From: RGZA01 sp041917755
GTDB lineage: Bacteria > Pseudomonadota > Alphaproteobacteria > UBA9219 > RGZA01
Assembly: GCA_041917755.1 (NCBI GenBank)
Contig: JAYRWY010000007.1
Coordinates: 124,001-188,000, forward strand
Direction of reading: 5' to 3'
DNA: 64,000 nucleotides
Of the stretch, positions 26,718 through 35,373 are shown in pieces. The first letter of the stretch is position 1. Every line of letters starts with the position of its first letter. The position numbers and the translations under genes are program-made. The notes beneath the pieces are model-generated. The model had not been told where the DNA came from. It ran no database searches and saw only the letters and a list, made by a program, of their open reading frames with translations.

Positions 26718-26747
26718 TTGACTTGGGCCTTGGATATAGCCTAATTT
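26718..26747 (+). promoter_or_regulatory. Probable promoter of the ffh operon
   Basis: TTGACT at 26718-26723 and TAATTT at 26742-26747, 18 bases apart, about 150 bases before ffh. Confidence 0.4.
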
Positions 26748-26779
26748 CCGCCCGTCTTTGGAATAATTAAAGATACCCA

Positions 26780-26876
26780 GCACCAAGGTGCTAAGCCTGT
26801 TTGCGCGTTGCGCTCGCAGGCTCGTTTGACGTTGGGCTTTTATTTTTTTGCGAACCCTCTGCGCTGCCGCGCAGAG
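26780..26876 (+). other. Structured ffh leader with three hairpins
   Basis: Three stem-loops lie in the ffh leader: GCACC-aa-GGTGC (26780-26791); AGCCTG...CAGGCT with inner GCGC/GCGC (26794-26822), followed by a T-rich stretch at 26838-26849; and CTCTGCGC-tgcc-GCGCAGAG (26857-26876) ending 21 bases before the ffh start. The second could terminate or attenuate. I do not see the conserved SRP RNA loop here. Confidence 0.4.
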
Positions 26877-26897
26877 CCATAGCGTAAACGAGTAACG

Positions 26898-28262
26898 ATG
26901 TTTGAAAGTTTGAGTAGCAAACTAACCGGAATTTTCGACCGCTTGCGCGGGCGCGGTGCATTGACCGAAAGCGATGTTGATAGCGCGTGTCGTGAAATTC
27001 GTATCGCGCTGCTTGAAGCGGACGTGGCCCTGACGGTTGCCAAAGATTTTATCGCCAAGGTGCGTGAGCGCGCGGTTGGGCAAGAAGTGATTGCATCGGT
27101 AACACCAGGCCAACAGGTTGTAAAAATCGTTCATGATGTGCTGGTGGAAACATTAGGTGCATCCGCAACGCCCTTGAATTTGGCACATACGCCGCCAGTG
27201 CCCGTGTTGATGGTGGGGTTGCAAGGATCGGGTAAGACCACCTCGTCAGGTAAGCTTGCCAAGCGTTTGAAAGAAGTTGAACGCAAGAAAGTCATGTTGG
27301 CATCGCTTGATACGCGTCGACCTGCTGCGCAAGAACAGCTGGCGATATTGGCAAAACTGGCCGATGTGGGCAGTTTGCCGATTGTGGTAGGAGAAGAGCC
27401 GGTTGCCATTACCAAGCGCGCGTTAGATGTGGCCGCACGTGAAGGTTATGACGTTGTTATCTTGGATACCGCAGGCCGTACGGCTATTGATGAAGAGTTG
27501 ATGGCCGAAGTAAAGGCTGTGCGCGAGATTGCCAAGCCAGCGGAAACATTGTTGGTTGTCGATGCCATGACCGGCCAAGATGCATTGAATGTGGCTGAAA
27601 AATTCCATGCCGCTGTGCAATTGACTGGCATCATCATGACCCGCTTGGATGGTGATGCACGTGGCGGCGCGGCATTATCGATGCGTGCGGTAACTGGCCA
27701 GCCAATTAAATTCTTTGGTGCCGGCGAAAAAATTGATGCGTTTGAAGTCTATCATCCCGACCGCATTGCCGGACGTATTCTGGATATGGGAGATGTGGTT
27801 AGCCTGGTTGAAAAGGCCGCTGCAGAAATGGACATGGATGCGGCGCAGAAAATGGCCGCCAAGATGCAGAAGGGCCAGTTCGATTTTGATGATCTGGCAG
27901 ATCAATTGCGCCAAATTCGTAAAATGGGCGGTTTTTCAGGTATTATGGGCATGATGCCGGGCGTAGGTAAAATCAAGCAGGCGATGCAGGATGCCAAGAT
28001 TGACGAGCGAATTATTAAGCGCCAAGAAGCCATCATCACATCGATGACGCCGCAGGAGCGCAGAAATCCAGATTTGCTCAATGCATCACGCAAGCGCCGT
28101 ATTGCCAAAGGTAGCGGTACAGATGTGGCGATGATTAATCAGCTCATCAAGCAATATATGCAAATGCGCGATATGATGAAGCAGATGAAAAAAATGGGTA
28201 ACAAGAATTTTATGCGCACCATGCAGAATGGCGGATTGGAGAATTTGCTCGGTAAAAGGTAA
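26898..28262 (+). CDS. ffh: Signal recognition particle protein Ffh
   Basis: Ffh with 4.5S RNA takes ribosomes making membrane proteins to FtsY. The 454-residue product has the N domain, a G domain with P-loop GLQGSGKTT (107-115), DTRRPAAQEQL, DTAGRT and TRLDGDARGGAALS, and a Met-rich M domain (from about 300, with GMMPGVGKIKQAM and a run of MRDMMKQMKKMG) that binds signal peptides and RNA. It starts the conserved operon with rpsP, rimM, trmD and rplS. Confidence 0.97.
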   Translation: MFESLSSKLTGIFDRLRGRGALTESDVDSACREIRIALLEADVALTVAKDFIAKVRERAVGQEVIASVTPGQQVVKIVHDVLVETLGASATPLNLAHTPPVPVLMVGLQGSGKTTSSGKLAKRLKEVERKKVMLASLDTRRPAAQEQLAILAKLADVGSLPIVVGEEPVAITKRALDVAAREGYDVVILDTAGRTAIDEELMAEVKAVREIAKPAETLLVVDAMTGQDALNVAEKFHAAVQLTGIIMTRLDGDARGGAALSMRAVTGQPIKFFGAGEKIDAFEVYHPDRIAGRILDMGDVVSLVEKAAAEMDMDAAQKMAAKMQKGQFDFDDLADQLRQIRKMGGFSGIMGMMPGVGKIKQAMQDAKIDERIIKRQEAIITSMTPQERRNPDLLNASRKRRIAKGSGTDVAMINQLIKQYMQMRDMMKQMKKMGNKNFMRTMQNGGLENLLGKR

Positions 28263-28341
28263 ATAGCGTTCAGTTCTCGGGAAATGTTTTTCGAGAATTG
28301 AAATCTGTCTATCAACCAAGAAAGTGTTTAGGAGTAAAATT

Positions 28342-28719
28342 ATGTCAGTAAAAATCAGAATGTCACGTGGCGGCGCAAAGAAGCGTCCATATTACTCAAT
28401 CGTTGTGGTCGATGGCCGTAAGGCACGCGATGGCCGCTGCATTGAAAAAGTAGGTAGCTACAACCCGATGCTCGCAAAGGACAGCCCACAGCGCGTTGTT
28501 CTTGATGCAGAACGCATCAAATACTGGATTTCAAAGGGTGCGCAGCCATCTGAACGCGTTGCTATTTTCATGCACAAAGCTGGTCTCGGCCCTAAGGTTG
28601 AAATCCGCCATGCACCTGTGAAGTCCGCACCAAAGGCCAAGGCACAAGAACGCGCCAAGGCTGCTGCTGAAGCTGCTGCCAAGGCTGCAGAAGCACCCGC
28701 TGCTGAAACCGCAGCGTAA
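28342..28719 (+). CDS. rpsP: 30S ribosomal protein S16
   Basis: S16 is an early-assembling small-subunit protein. The product is 125 residues, with the typical start SVKIRMSRGGAKKRPYYSIV and the core KVGSYNPML and RIKYWISKGAQPSERV. An Ala/Lys-rich tail of about 40 residues extends beyond the core, as often seen in alphaproteobacteria. ATG 28342 has TTAGGAGT upstream; an in-frame start at 28324 lacks one. Confidence 0.97.
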   Translation: MSVKIRMSRGGAKKRPYYSIVVVDGRKARDGRCIEKVGSYNPMLAKDSPQRVVLDAERIKYWISKGAQPSERVAIFMHKAGLGPKVEIRHAPVKSAPKAKAQERAKAAAEAAAKAAEAPAAETAA

Positions 28720-28736
28720 TTATAAGGACGCTTATC

Positions 28737-29345
28737 TTGGCCAATAACATATTGGTAGGGCAGATTCTGGCCGCACATGGCATCAAAGGGGAGGTAAAGA
28801 TAAAAAGCTTTACCCAAGATCCTTTGAGCCTGTGCGACTATGGCCCTTTGCAAGATGAGCAAGGAACGACCAAGTACCAAATTAAGATTACCGGCGTGCA
28901 ACCCAATAATCATGGCGGCGCGTTGATTGCAAAAATCAAAGGCATTACTGACCGCAACGCGGCGGAAAGTCTGGCGCGCAGCAAGACGAAGTTGTATGTC
29001 ACGCGCGACCAATTGCCCGAACCGGAAAAAGGCCGTTATTACATTGAAGATCTGAAGGGATTTTCAGCGGTAAGCGAGAAAGGCAAAATGCTTGCCACTC
29101 TCAAAGACGTGCAAAATTATGGGGCGGGCGATATTGCTGTATTAGAGCCAGTTGAAGGCAAAGAGTTTATGTTGCCGTTCAAAGAGCCCTATGTTGGCAA
29201 GGTGGATGTAAAAAAACGCACCATCCGGATTATGATTCCGCCCGGTTGGCTGGCCGATGAAAAGCCACCCAAGATGGACGCCGATGATGGCGAGGGCGTT
29301 GTTAAAGCAAAGCCAAAAGCAAAGAAGAAATCAAAAGTAGAGTAG
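28737..29345 (+). CDS. rimM: Ribosome maturation factor RimM
   Basis: RimM helps assemble the 30S head with S19. The 202-residue product has the N-terminal barrel (NNILVGQILAAHGIKGEVKI), the C-terminal PRC-barrel with GRYYIEDLKGFSA, the hinge VQNYGAGDIAVLE and the KEFMLPF motif, then a Lys-rich tail. The start is TTG at 28737, with AAGGA nine bases upstream; family alignments expect the protein to begin here and there is no ATG. Confidence 0.93.
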   Translation: MANNILVGQILAAHGIKGEVKIKSFTQDPLSLCDYGPLQDEQGTTKYQIKITGVQPNNHGGALIAKIKGITDRNAAESLARSKTKLYVTRDQLPEPEKGRYYIEDLKGFSAVSEKGKMLATLKDVQNYGAGDIAVLEPVEGKEFMLPFKEPYVGKVDVKKRTIRIMIPPGWLADEKPPKMDADDGEGVVKAKPKAKKKSKVE

Positions 29346-29347
29346 AC

Positions 29348-30067
29348 GTGAAACCTCTTTGGTCTGTCCATATCCTGACGCTGTTTCCGGAAATGTTTCC
29401 GGGATTGCTGGGGTTTTCATTGCCGGGTAAGGCATTGGAGAACGGCATCTGGAATTTGAACGCTATTCAAATTCGCGATTTTGCAACTGATAAACATCAC
29501 ACCGTTGATGATACGCCCTATGGCGGCGGCGCGGGTATGGTGATGAAGCCCGATGTGCTGGATGCGGCATTAAATAGCTTGCCGCAAGGCACACGCAAAA
29601 TTTATCTCAGCCCGCGCGGAAAAAAATTAGATCAGGCTTTATTGCATGATTTGGCGGCCACGCCGCAGATTGCATTGCTGTGCGGACGATATGAAGGCGT
29701 TGATCAGCGAGTGATTGATGCCCATCAATTAGAAGAAGTAAGCCTTGGTGATTTTGTGTTGGCAGGCGGGGAAGTTGCTGCGATGGCTTTAATTGAAGGC
29801 GTGGTGCGGTTGCTACCCGGTGTGCTGGGTAATGCCAATACGGTGGATGAAGAAAGCTTTGCCGGCGGCTTGTTGGAGTACCCGCATTATACCAAGCCGG
29901 CCACATGGCAGGGGATGGATGTTCCCGAAATCCTGCTTTCGGGAGACCATGCAAAGGTTAAGGAATGGCGCCTTAGCCAAGCTAAAGCCTTAACACAGGC
30001 CCGCAGGCCCGACCTTTGGCAGCAATATCAGGCCTTAACCGCCAATCAGGGCAAGGCCAAAAAATAG
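29348..30067 (+). CDS. trmD: tRNA (guanine-37-N1)-methyltransferase TrmD
   Basis: TrmD makes m1G37 in tRNAs and prevents frameshifting. The 239-residue product has HILTLFPEMFPG, the SAM-binding knot motifs LCGRYEGVDQRV and VSLGDFVLAGGEVAAM, and the HYTKPATWQGMDVPEILLSG end. It starts with GTG two bases after the rimM stop, so translation is coupled. Confidence 0.96.
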   Translation: MKPLWSVHILTLFPEMFPGLLGFSLPGKALENGIWNLNAIQIRDFATDKHHTVDDTPYGGGAGMVMKPDVLDAALNSLPQGTRKIYLSPRGKKLDQALLHDLAATPQIALLCGRYEGVDQRVIDAHQLEEVSLGDFVLAGGEVAAMALIEGVVRLLPGVLGNANTVDEESFAGGLLEYPHYTKPATWQGMDVPEILLSGDHAKVKEWRLSQAKALTQARRPDLWQQYQALTANQGKAKK

Positions 30068-30145
30068 TCGGTTTTGCATATAAAAAGGCATTGCATAGCA
30101 GCCACTTTTTGTGGTTATTAACGCACTTAATTAGGAGATACCCCG

Positions 30146-30550
30146 ATGAACTTGTTACAAAAAGTTGAAGCCGCGCAAATCCAAAAATTGACCGGCGCAA
30201 ACGCAAATGCCATTCCTGATTTCGCGCCAGGCGATACTGTGCGCGTGAATGTGCGCGTTATTGAAGGAACCCGTGAACGTATTCAGGCTTATGAAGGTCT
30301 GGTAGTTGCACGTAAGAATTCTGGCCTGAACTCATCATTCACGGTTCGTAAGATCAGCCTTGGTGAAGGTGTGGAACGTGTATTCCCACTGTACAGCCCG
30401 CGTCTTGAATCCATCAAGTTGGTACGCCGTGGTGAAGTTCGCCGCGCCAAGTTGTACTACCTTCGTGACCGCCGCGGTAAATCAGCACGTATTGCTGAAC
30501 GTACCACTGGTTTTGGCTTGGGCGAAGGCGCAGCTGAAGGCCAAGAATAG
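30146..30550 (+). CDS. rplS: 50S ribosomal protein L19
   Basis: L19 sits at the 30S-50S interface. The 134-residue product contains FAPGDTVRVNVRVIEGTRER, the signature QAYEGLVVARKNSGLNSSFT and VERVFPLYSPRLESIKLVRR. AGGAGA lies eight bases before ATG. It closes the ffh-rpsP-rimM-trmD-rplS operon, which ends in a terminator. Confidence 0.97.
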   Translation: MNLLQKVEAAQIQKLTGANANAIPDFAPGDTVRVNVRVIEGTRERIQAYEGLVVARKNSGLNSSFTVRKISLGEGVERVFPLYSPRLESIKLVRRGEVRRAKLYYLRDRRGKSARIAERTTGFGLGEGAAEGQE

Positions 30551-30578
30551 TTTTCTGAAAGTATTTTGGTTTTATAAA

Positions 30579-30611
30579 ATACGCCCGCAGATTTGTGGGC
30601 GTATTTTTTTA
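30579..30611 (+). terminator. Intrinsic terminator after rplS
   Basis: AATACGCCC and GGGCGTATT pair over a short internal GC/GT step, followed by a T-run at 30604-30610. Confidence 0.9.
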
Positions 30612-30633
30612 TATTGAGTAGTTGAATTTTAGA

Positions 30634-31149
30634 ATGACGAATAGACAGACCTTATTAGTTGAAGCCGTAGGCCTTTATACCCAGCCTATTTCCTTTAAAA
30701 AATCCGCGCCCATTAGCGCAATCGCACTCAAGCGCTTTCGTGTGATTGGCGGAGAGGAATTTGACGGCATTATGGTGGTGCCGCCGATGGAGCGGAATCA
30801 CCAGGCCCACCTCATTTCATTTGATGGCGCCGCTAGCGAGGTGGCTTCAGACCGTTTGTATATGGAGCTTAGCAAGGAATTGCTGACCGTGGACGGCGTG
30901 GAAGTGCATCCCGTGCGCCAGCCACCCAATAAAGATGGTCACGTTTATAACTACTATGTGGTGACGGGTAATTTATTGGCGGCGGTAAAGAGCATAGAGT
31001 TGTTGGCAAATCGGGATCCTGATATAGCGCAGGAGTTGGATGCGATAGCGCGCGTGGCGGTGGATATGCGCGGTAAACTCATCCGTTTTCCATGGCGCCC
31101 CAAATATGACCCCAGCGGTGCGCATCACGTGCCGCAGGCTGATGTATAG
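30634..31149 (+). CDS. Hypothetical protein, 171 residues
   Basis: No family recognised. Soluble, mixed alpha/beta, no signal peptide. ATG 30634 is used; a TTG at 30622 is in frame. A strong terminator follows, so it is a single-gene unit between rplS and the murI-like gene. Confidence 0.6.
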   Translation: MTNRQTLLVEAVGLYTQPISFKKSAPISAIALKRFRVIGGEEFDGIMVVPPMERNHQAHLISFDGAASEVASDRLYMELSKELLTVDGVEVHPVRQPPNKDGHVYNYYVVTGNLLAAVKSIELLANRDPDIAQELDAIARVAVDMRGKLIRFPWRPKYDPSGAHHVPQADV

Positions 31150-31196
31150 CGCCTTATAGAAACCGTTTTATCGAACCACAAACTACGATAGTGTTG

Positions 31197-31223
31197 AACC
31201 AGCCGTTATGCGGCTGGTTTTTT
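31197..31223 (+). terminator. Intrinsic terminator just before the racemase gene
   Basis: AACCAGCCG and CGGCTGGTT form a perfect 9-bp stem with a 5-base loop and T-run at 31218-31223. Only 16 bases separate it from the next start codon at 31240. Confidence 0.92.
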
Positions 31224-31239
31224 CTTATTTGGTTGATGC

Positions 31240-32094
31240 ATGACAATCGGGTTGTTTGATACAGGACATGGCGGGCTGACCATTTATAAATCGCTCAAAG
31301 CTGCGATGCCGCAGCATGATTTTGTCTATCTGGGTGATCATGCCAATGCGCCTTATGGGCAACGCAGCGGCGCGGATATTCTGCAGCTGACCAAGCATGC
31401 GATTGTTACTTTATTCGAGCAAGGCTGCCCGTTGGTCATTCTGGCGTGCAATACCGCGACGGCAGTTGCCTTGCGCAGTTTGCAACAAGAATGGCTTCCT
31501 CAATCAATCTATAAAACCAACCGCGTGCTGGGTATTATCGCGCCGACGGTAGAGGCTGCGACGGGCGTGGATTGGGGTGATGCGCAGCGTCAAACCCAGC
31601 ATAGCGAATTATTGGCGGTATTTGCCACGCAGCGCACGATTGAAACCGGCGTGTATGAAATTGAAATACGTAAACGCAGCCCGAAGGTAGAGGTCGTTCA
31701 GCAAATATGTGCGTATTTGGCCGGCGCAATTGAAGAAGGTGCAAGTGAAGATGTGTTAGAGCGGCATGTGCAAGACGCGGTTGCTGCGTGTTTGAAGCAA
31801 AGTAATAACCGCGCCCCGCAGCGCGCCATTTTGGGATGCACGCATTTCCCGATTGTGGAGCATGTGTTCAAAAAATATTTGCCTGAGGGGACGCAGATTT
31901 TATCACAAGGACCCGCGGTTGCGCAGCGGCTAACCGATTATTTAAAGCGCCATCCAGAGTTTGTGCAGCGCCAGCAAAAGTGTGTAGACGTGTTCCTTAC
32001 CAGCGGCGATGCAATGCGTGTGCGCCGCGATGCGGAGCGCTTTACCGGGTTATCGCTGCCGTTTGAAACCAGGGCAATTATGCCTATATTATAA
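31240..32094 (+). CDS. murI: Glutamate racemase-like Asp/Glu racemase
   Basis: MurI makes D-glutamate for peptidoglycan. The 284-residue product has the racemase layout: IGLFDTGHGGLTIYKSL (usual form FDSGVGGLTV), VYLGDHANAPYG, first catalytic Cys in ILACNTATAVAL and second in ILGCTHFPIVEH. Differences from the consensus are Thr for the active-site Ser next to Asp and an insert around GVDWGDAQRQTQHSE. A related amino-acid racemase is therefore possible. The start codon lies 16 bases after a terminator, without a clear ribosome-binding site, so its transcript may begin very close to the ATG. Confidence 0.82.
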   Translation: MTIGLFDTGHGGLTIYKSLKAAMPQHDFVYLGDHANAPYGQRSGADILQLTKHAIVTLFEQGCPLVILACNTATAVALRSLQQEWLPQSIYKTNRVLGIIAPTVEAATGVDWGDAQRQTQHSELLAVFATQRTIETGVYEIEIRKRSPKVEVVQQICAYLAGAIEEGASEDVLERHVQDAVAACLKQSNNRAPQRAILGCTHFPIVEHVFKKYLPEGTQILSQGPAVAQRLTDYLKRHPEFVQRQQKCVDVFLTSGDAMRVRRDAERFTGLSLPFETRAIMPIL

Positions 32095-32197
32095 TAAGCC
32101 AATAATCACAGGCACTTTGTGCAAGGTGTTTGCAATGGCGGGGCGTTTATGAGAAAAATTCGCGCCTAAAATCGATGAAACCGTTAATGGAAAAACC

Positions 32198-33610
32198 ATG
32201 ACCAAAGCTAAAACTCTGTACGATAAAATCTGGGAACATCACGTTGTTAAGACCCTGCCTGATGGCACGGCGATTTTGTATATTGACCGTCACCTTGTTC
32301 ATGAAGTGACCAGCCCGCAAGCCTTTGAAGGTCTGCGTATGAGTGGCCGCAAAGTGCGCCAGCCGCAAGCAACCCTGGCTGTTGCCGATCATAACGTGCC
32401 GACATCCAAGGACAGATTGCAAGGCATTAAAGAAGAAGAATCCCGCATTCAGGTTGCAGCATTGGAAAGCAACGCCAAAGAATTTGGCGTGACCTATTTT
32501 GACATGGCCGATAAACGCCAAGGCATTGTGCATATTGTAGGCCCAGAACAAGGTTTAACCCAGCCAGGCATGACCATCGTATGCGGCGATAGCCATACCG
32601 CAACCCATGGCGCATTCGGCGCATTGGCGTTTGGTATTGGTACATCGGAAGTCGAGCATGTGTTGGCCACGCAAACCTTGCTCGCCAAGCCATCCAAGAA
32701 CATGAAGATTGAAGTCACGGGTAAGCCCGGCTTTGGCGTGACGCCAAAAGATATTATCTTGGCAATTATTGGCGTGACGGGTACGGCCGGTGGCACAGGT
32801 TACGTGATGGAATATGTAGGCGATGTGTTCAAAGAGATGAGCATGGAAGGCCGCATGACCGTTTGCAATATGAGTATCGAAGCAGGCGCACGTGCTGGCC
32901 TGATTGCACCGGATGAAAAAACCTTTGCTTACCTTAAGGGTCGCAATATGGCGCCAACGGGGGAAGCTTGGGATAAGGCGGTTGCGTATTGGAAGACATT
33001 GCCCAGCGATGAAGGCGCACATTATGATAAGGTGTACACGCTGGATGCATCCAAGATTGCACCGCAAGTGACATGGGGCACCAGCCCGCAAGACGTATTG
33101 CCGATTACCGGCAGCGTGCCAAATCCAGCGGATATCAAAGATGAAAACCACCGTGCCGCTATTGAACGCGCGATTGCCTATATGGGCTTAACGCCGGGCA
33201 CCAAGTTGACCGACGTGCCAGTAGATAAGGTATTTATCGGTTCATGCACTAATGGGCGTATTGAAGATTTACGTGCAGCGAGTGCGGTGATTAAAGGCCG
33301 CAAAGTTGCATCGAATGTATATGCGATGGTGGTGCCGGGTTCAGGCCTTGTAAAGGAACAAGCCGAAGCGGAAGGCCTTGATAAACTATTCGTTGCTGCA
33401 GGATTTGATTGGCGCGAACCAGGTTGCTCCATGTGTCTTGCGATGAACGAAGATAAGTTGAAGCCGGGCGAACGTTGTGCATCTACCAGCAATCGTAACT
33501 TTGAAGGCCGCCAAGGCCGCGGTGGCCGTACCCATTTGGTAAGCCCCGAAATGGCAGCGGCAGCTGCGATTACCGGCAAGCTTGCGGATGTGCGTGAATT
33601 AGTGAAGTAG
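32198..33610 (+). CDS. leuC: 3-isopropylmalate dehydratase large subunit
   Basis: LeuC with LeuD isomerises 2-isopropylmalate to 3-isopropylmalate in leucine synthesis. The 470-residue product has the normal length, the opening LYDKIWEHHVVKTLPDGTAI, CGDSHTATHGAFGALAFGIG, and the three Cys that hold the 4Fe-4S cluster in FIGSCTNGRIEDLR and EPGCSMCLAMN. The end GRTHLVSPEMAAAAAITG is typical. leuD lies 1.15 kb downstream after three unknown genes on the same strand. Confidence 0.97.
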   Translation: MTKAKTLYDKIWEHHVVKTLPDGTAILYIDRHLVHEVTSPQAFEGLRMSGRKVRQPQATLAVADHNVPTSKDRLQGIKEEESRIQVAALESNAKEFGVTYFDMADKRQGIVHIVGPEQGLTQPGMTIVCGDSHTATHGAFGALAFGIGTSEVEHVLATQTLLAKPSKNMKIEVTGKPGFGVTPKDIILAIIGVTGTAGGTGYVMEYVGDVFKEMSMEGRMTVCNMSIEAGARAGLIAPDEKTFAYLKGRNMAPTGEAWDKAVAYWKTLPSDEGAHYDKVYTLDASKIAPQVTWGTSPQDVLPITGSVPNPADIKDENHRAAIERAIAYMGLTPGTKLTDVPVDKVFIGSCTNGRIEDLRAASAVIKGRKVASNVYAMVVPGSGLVKEQAEAEGLDKLFVAAGFDWREPGCSMCLAMNEDKLKPGERCASTSNRNFEGRQGRGGRTHLVSPEMAAAAAITGKLADVRELVK

Positions 33611-33636
33611 TGTGAAGGCGTAAATTAGGAAATGTA

Positions 33637-34266
33637 ATGTTGCATATGCCCAACCAGCGAACTGATTACAGTCCTTTGAAGGTGCCTGCACCGATCAAAG
33701 GATTGGTTCAATCAGTTGAAGATATGGGCGGGTATGACAAGGTTGTATTTTCGACGGAAAACGAAATACGCTATATCATTTATGTGCCGCATTACGATGA
33801 CAAGCTGAGGTCTAATATCCGTAAAGGGCATGGACTTATTTTGCGCCATGCCAGCGAGGGCGATAAATTCGGAGTGGCATCGGTGCGCGCGTTTTTGGAA
33901 ACGGGCGTTGAAAAAAACAAACCGCTTTCTCAATGGCAGACTGTGCGTACAGGACTGGTTCCGTTTTTTCATGATGCGGAAGATGTTCATACCAAAGTAG
34001 TTGCCGGCAAGGTTGATGAAAAAGCGGTCTGGGAAAAAGGCTGGGATAGTCTGGTTATTGAATCACGACTGTTGTCGCACATCTCCATTCCGCGTGCGCC
34101 ATTAATACGTGCGCCACGCCCGGACGGGGATGTAGATGAATTAAGCCGCGAGGTTAAAATCCGTGACCGGGTGGTGGCGTTTCCAACGGAAAATGTGGCC
34201 TTTTTCTACCCAAGAAGTGGTGGATTCAGAGGGTTCTCTCCTGTAAAACCATCACCACACCCCTAG
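33637..34266 (+). CDS. Hypothetical protein inside the leucine cluster
   Basis: No family recognised. 209 residues, soluble, basic. ATG 33637 or 33646 may start it. It lies 26 bases after leuC and 25 before the DUF4177-like gene, all on one strand, so it is likely in the leuC-leuD-leuB transcript, though nothing ties it to leucine synthesis. Confidence 0.55.
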   Translation: MLHMPNQRTDYSPLKVPAPIKGLVQSVEDMGGYDKVVFSTENEIRYIIYVPHYDDKLRSNIRKGHGLILRHASEGDKFGVASVRAFLETGVEKNKPLSQWQTVRTGLVPFFHDAEDVHTKVVAGKVDEKAVWEKGWDSLVIESRLLSHISIPRAPLIRAPRPDGDVDELSREVKIRDRVVAFPTENVAFFYPRSGGFRGFSPVKPSPHP

Positions 34267-34291
34267 CCCATTGAGTATTGGATGCCCCAAG

Positions 34292-34507
34292 ATGCGTGAA
34301 TATAAAGTTGTAGTGTATCGTGAACCATTATTGGGCTCTCTTATTTTGGGTGAGTCCAAAGTCAATCCGGTGAAGTTCACCGAGTTTTTGAATGATAATG
34401 CCAAGCAGGGCTGGCGCGTCGTGACCATGGAGCGCGAACGCCGCCGTGAATTACTGTTTTTTGCCCGTGAAGCCTATCTCGTCGTATTGGAAAGAGAAAA
34501 AGCATGA
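34292..34507 (+). CDS. DUF4177-like small protein
   Basis: The 71-residue product follows the DUF4177 pattern: MREYKVVVYREPL, a middle acidic/hydrophobic segment, and LNDNAKQGWRVVTMERERR, where GWRVV matches the GWE-x-V box of that family. Function of the family is unknown. The stop overlaps the next start (ATGA), which shows translational coupling to the membrane protein. Confidence 0.6.
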   Translation: MREYKVVVYREPLLGSLILGESKVNPVKFTEFLNDNAKQGWRVVTMERERRRELLFFAREAYLVVLEREKA

Positions 34508-34752
34508 ATGACCAAGAATTGACCCAGAGTAATCGCACCCGTCGACTGATGCTCAATGTATTATTCATCGTCATTGCGACAGCTGGCGGCGTATTCATTC
34601 TGGATATGTGGTTAGATATTCTCAGCTGGGCGGTGATGGGCAAATTGTTGCTCACGCTGCTAATCGGTGCGGGCATTCTAGCGGTATGGCTGGTTATTCG
34701 CGCGCATATCCGCGAAGAAGAATCATTAACTAAAGACAAGTTTTTAAACTAA
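34504..34752 (+). CDS. Small two-helix membrane protein
   Basis: 82 residues with two membrane helices (about 17-38 and 46-67: LFIVIATAGGVFILDMWLDI and LLLTLLIGAGILAVWLVI). Its start overlaps the DUF4177-like gene by four bases and it ends 10 bases before leuD. No family recognised. Confidence 0.6.
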   Translation: MNDQELTQSNRTRRLMLNVLFIVIATAGGVFILDMWLDILSWAVMGKLLLTLLIGAGILAVWLVIRAHIREEESLTKDKFLN

Positions 34753-34762
34753 GGAAGGCATC

Positions 34763-35359
34763 ATGAAACCTTTTACAACCCTCACCGGAATTGCAGCACC
34801 ATTGCCGATCATCAATATCGACACGGATATGATTATTCCAAAGCAATTTTTGAAAACCATCAAGCGTTCCGGCCTTGGCAAGAACCTGTTTGATGAAATG
34901 CGCTTTACGCCAGAAGGCAAAGAAATTCCTGAGTTTGTATTAAACCGTGAGCCCTATCGCCATGCGACCGTGTTGGTGGCAGGTGAAAACTTTGGCTGCG
35001 GGTCAAGCCGTGAACATGCGCCATGGGCGCTCCTTGATTTTGGCATTCGCTGCGTGATTGCGCCAAGCTTTGCCGATATTTTCCATAATAATTGTTTCCA
35101 GAACGGTATTTTACCCGTGACCTTGCCTCAAGACCAAGTGGACCAATTGATGGAAGACGCCAAGCAGGGCCGCGAAATCACCATAGATTTACAGGCGCAG
35201 ACGGTGAAGGCCGGTAACAAACAATTCAGCTTCAATATCGATGCATTCCGCAAAGATTGCATGTTGAAAGGATTGGATGCGGTGGGTATTACCATGCAGC
35301 ATCAGGATGCGATATCTGCATTTGAAGCAAAACGTAAATCAACTCAGGCTTGGGCATAA
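34763..35359 (+). CDS. leuD: 3-isopropylmalate dehydratase small subunit
   Basis: The 198-residue partner of LeuC carries the swivelling domain of the aconitase fold. INIDTDMIIPKQFLKTIKRS and the substrate loop FGCGSSREHAPWALLDFG are clear. AAGGAAGGC precedes the start. leuB follows after 14 bases. Confidence 0.96.
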   Translation: MKPFTTLTGIAAPLPIINIDTDMIIPKQFLKTIKRSGLGKNLFDEMRFTPEGKEIPEFVLNREPYRHATVLVAGENFGCGSSREHAPWALLDFGIRCVIAPSFADIFHNNCFQNGILPVTLPQDQVDQLMEDAKQGREITIDLQAQTVKAGNKQFSFNIDAFRKDCMLKGLDAVGITMQHQDAISAFEAKRKSTQAWA

Positions 35360-35373
35360 TCAGGAACCACACC

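Noticed and set aside
26675..26897. 4.5S/SRP RNA gene next to ffh
   Set aside because: The conserved GGAAGGAAGCAGCC-type loop is absent.
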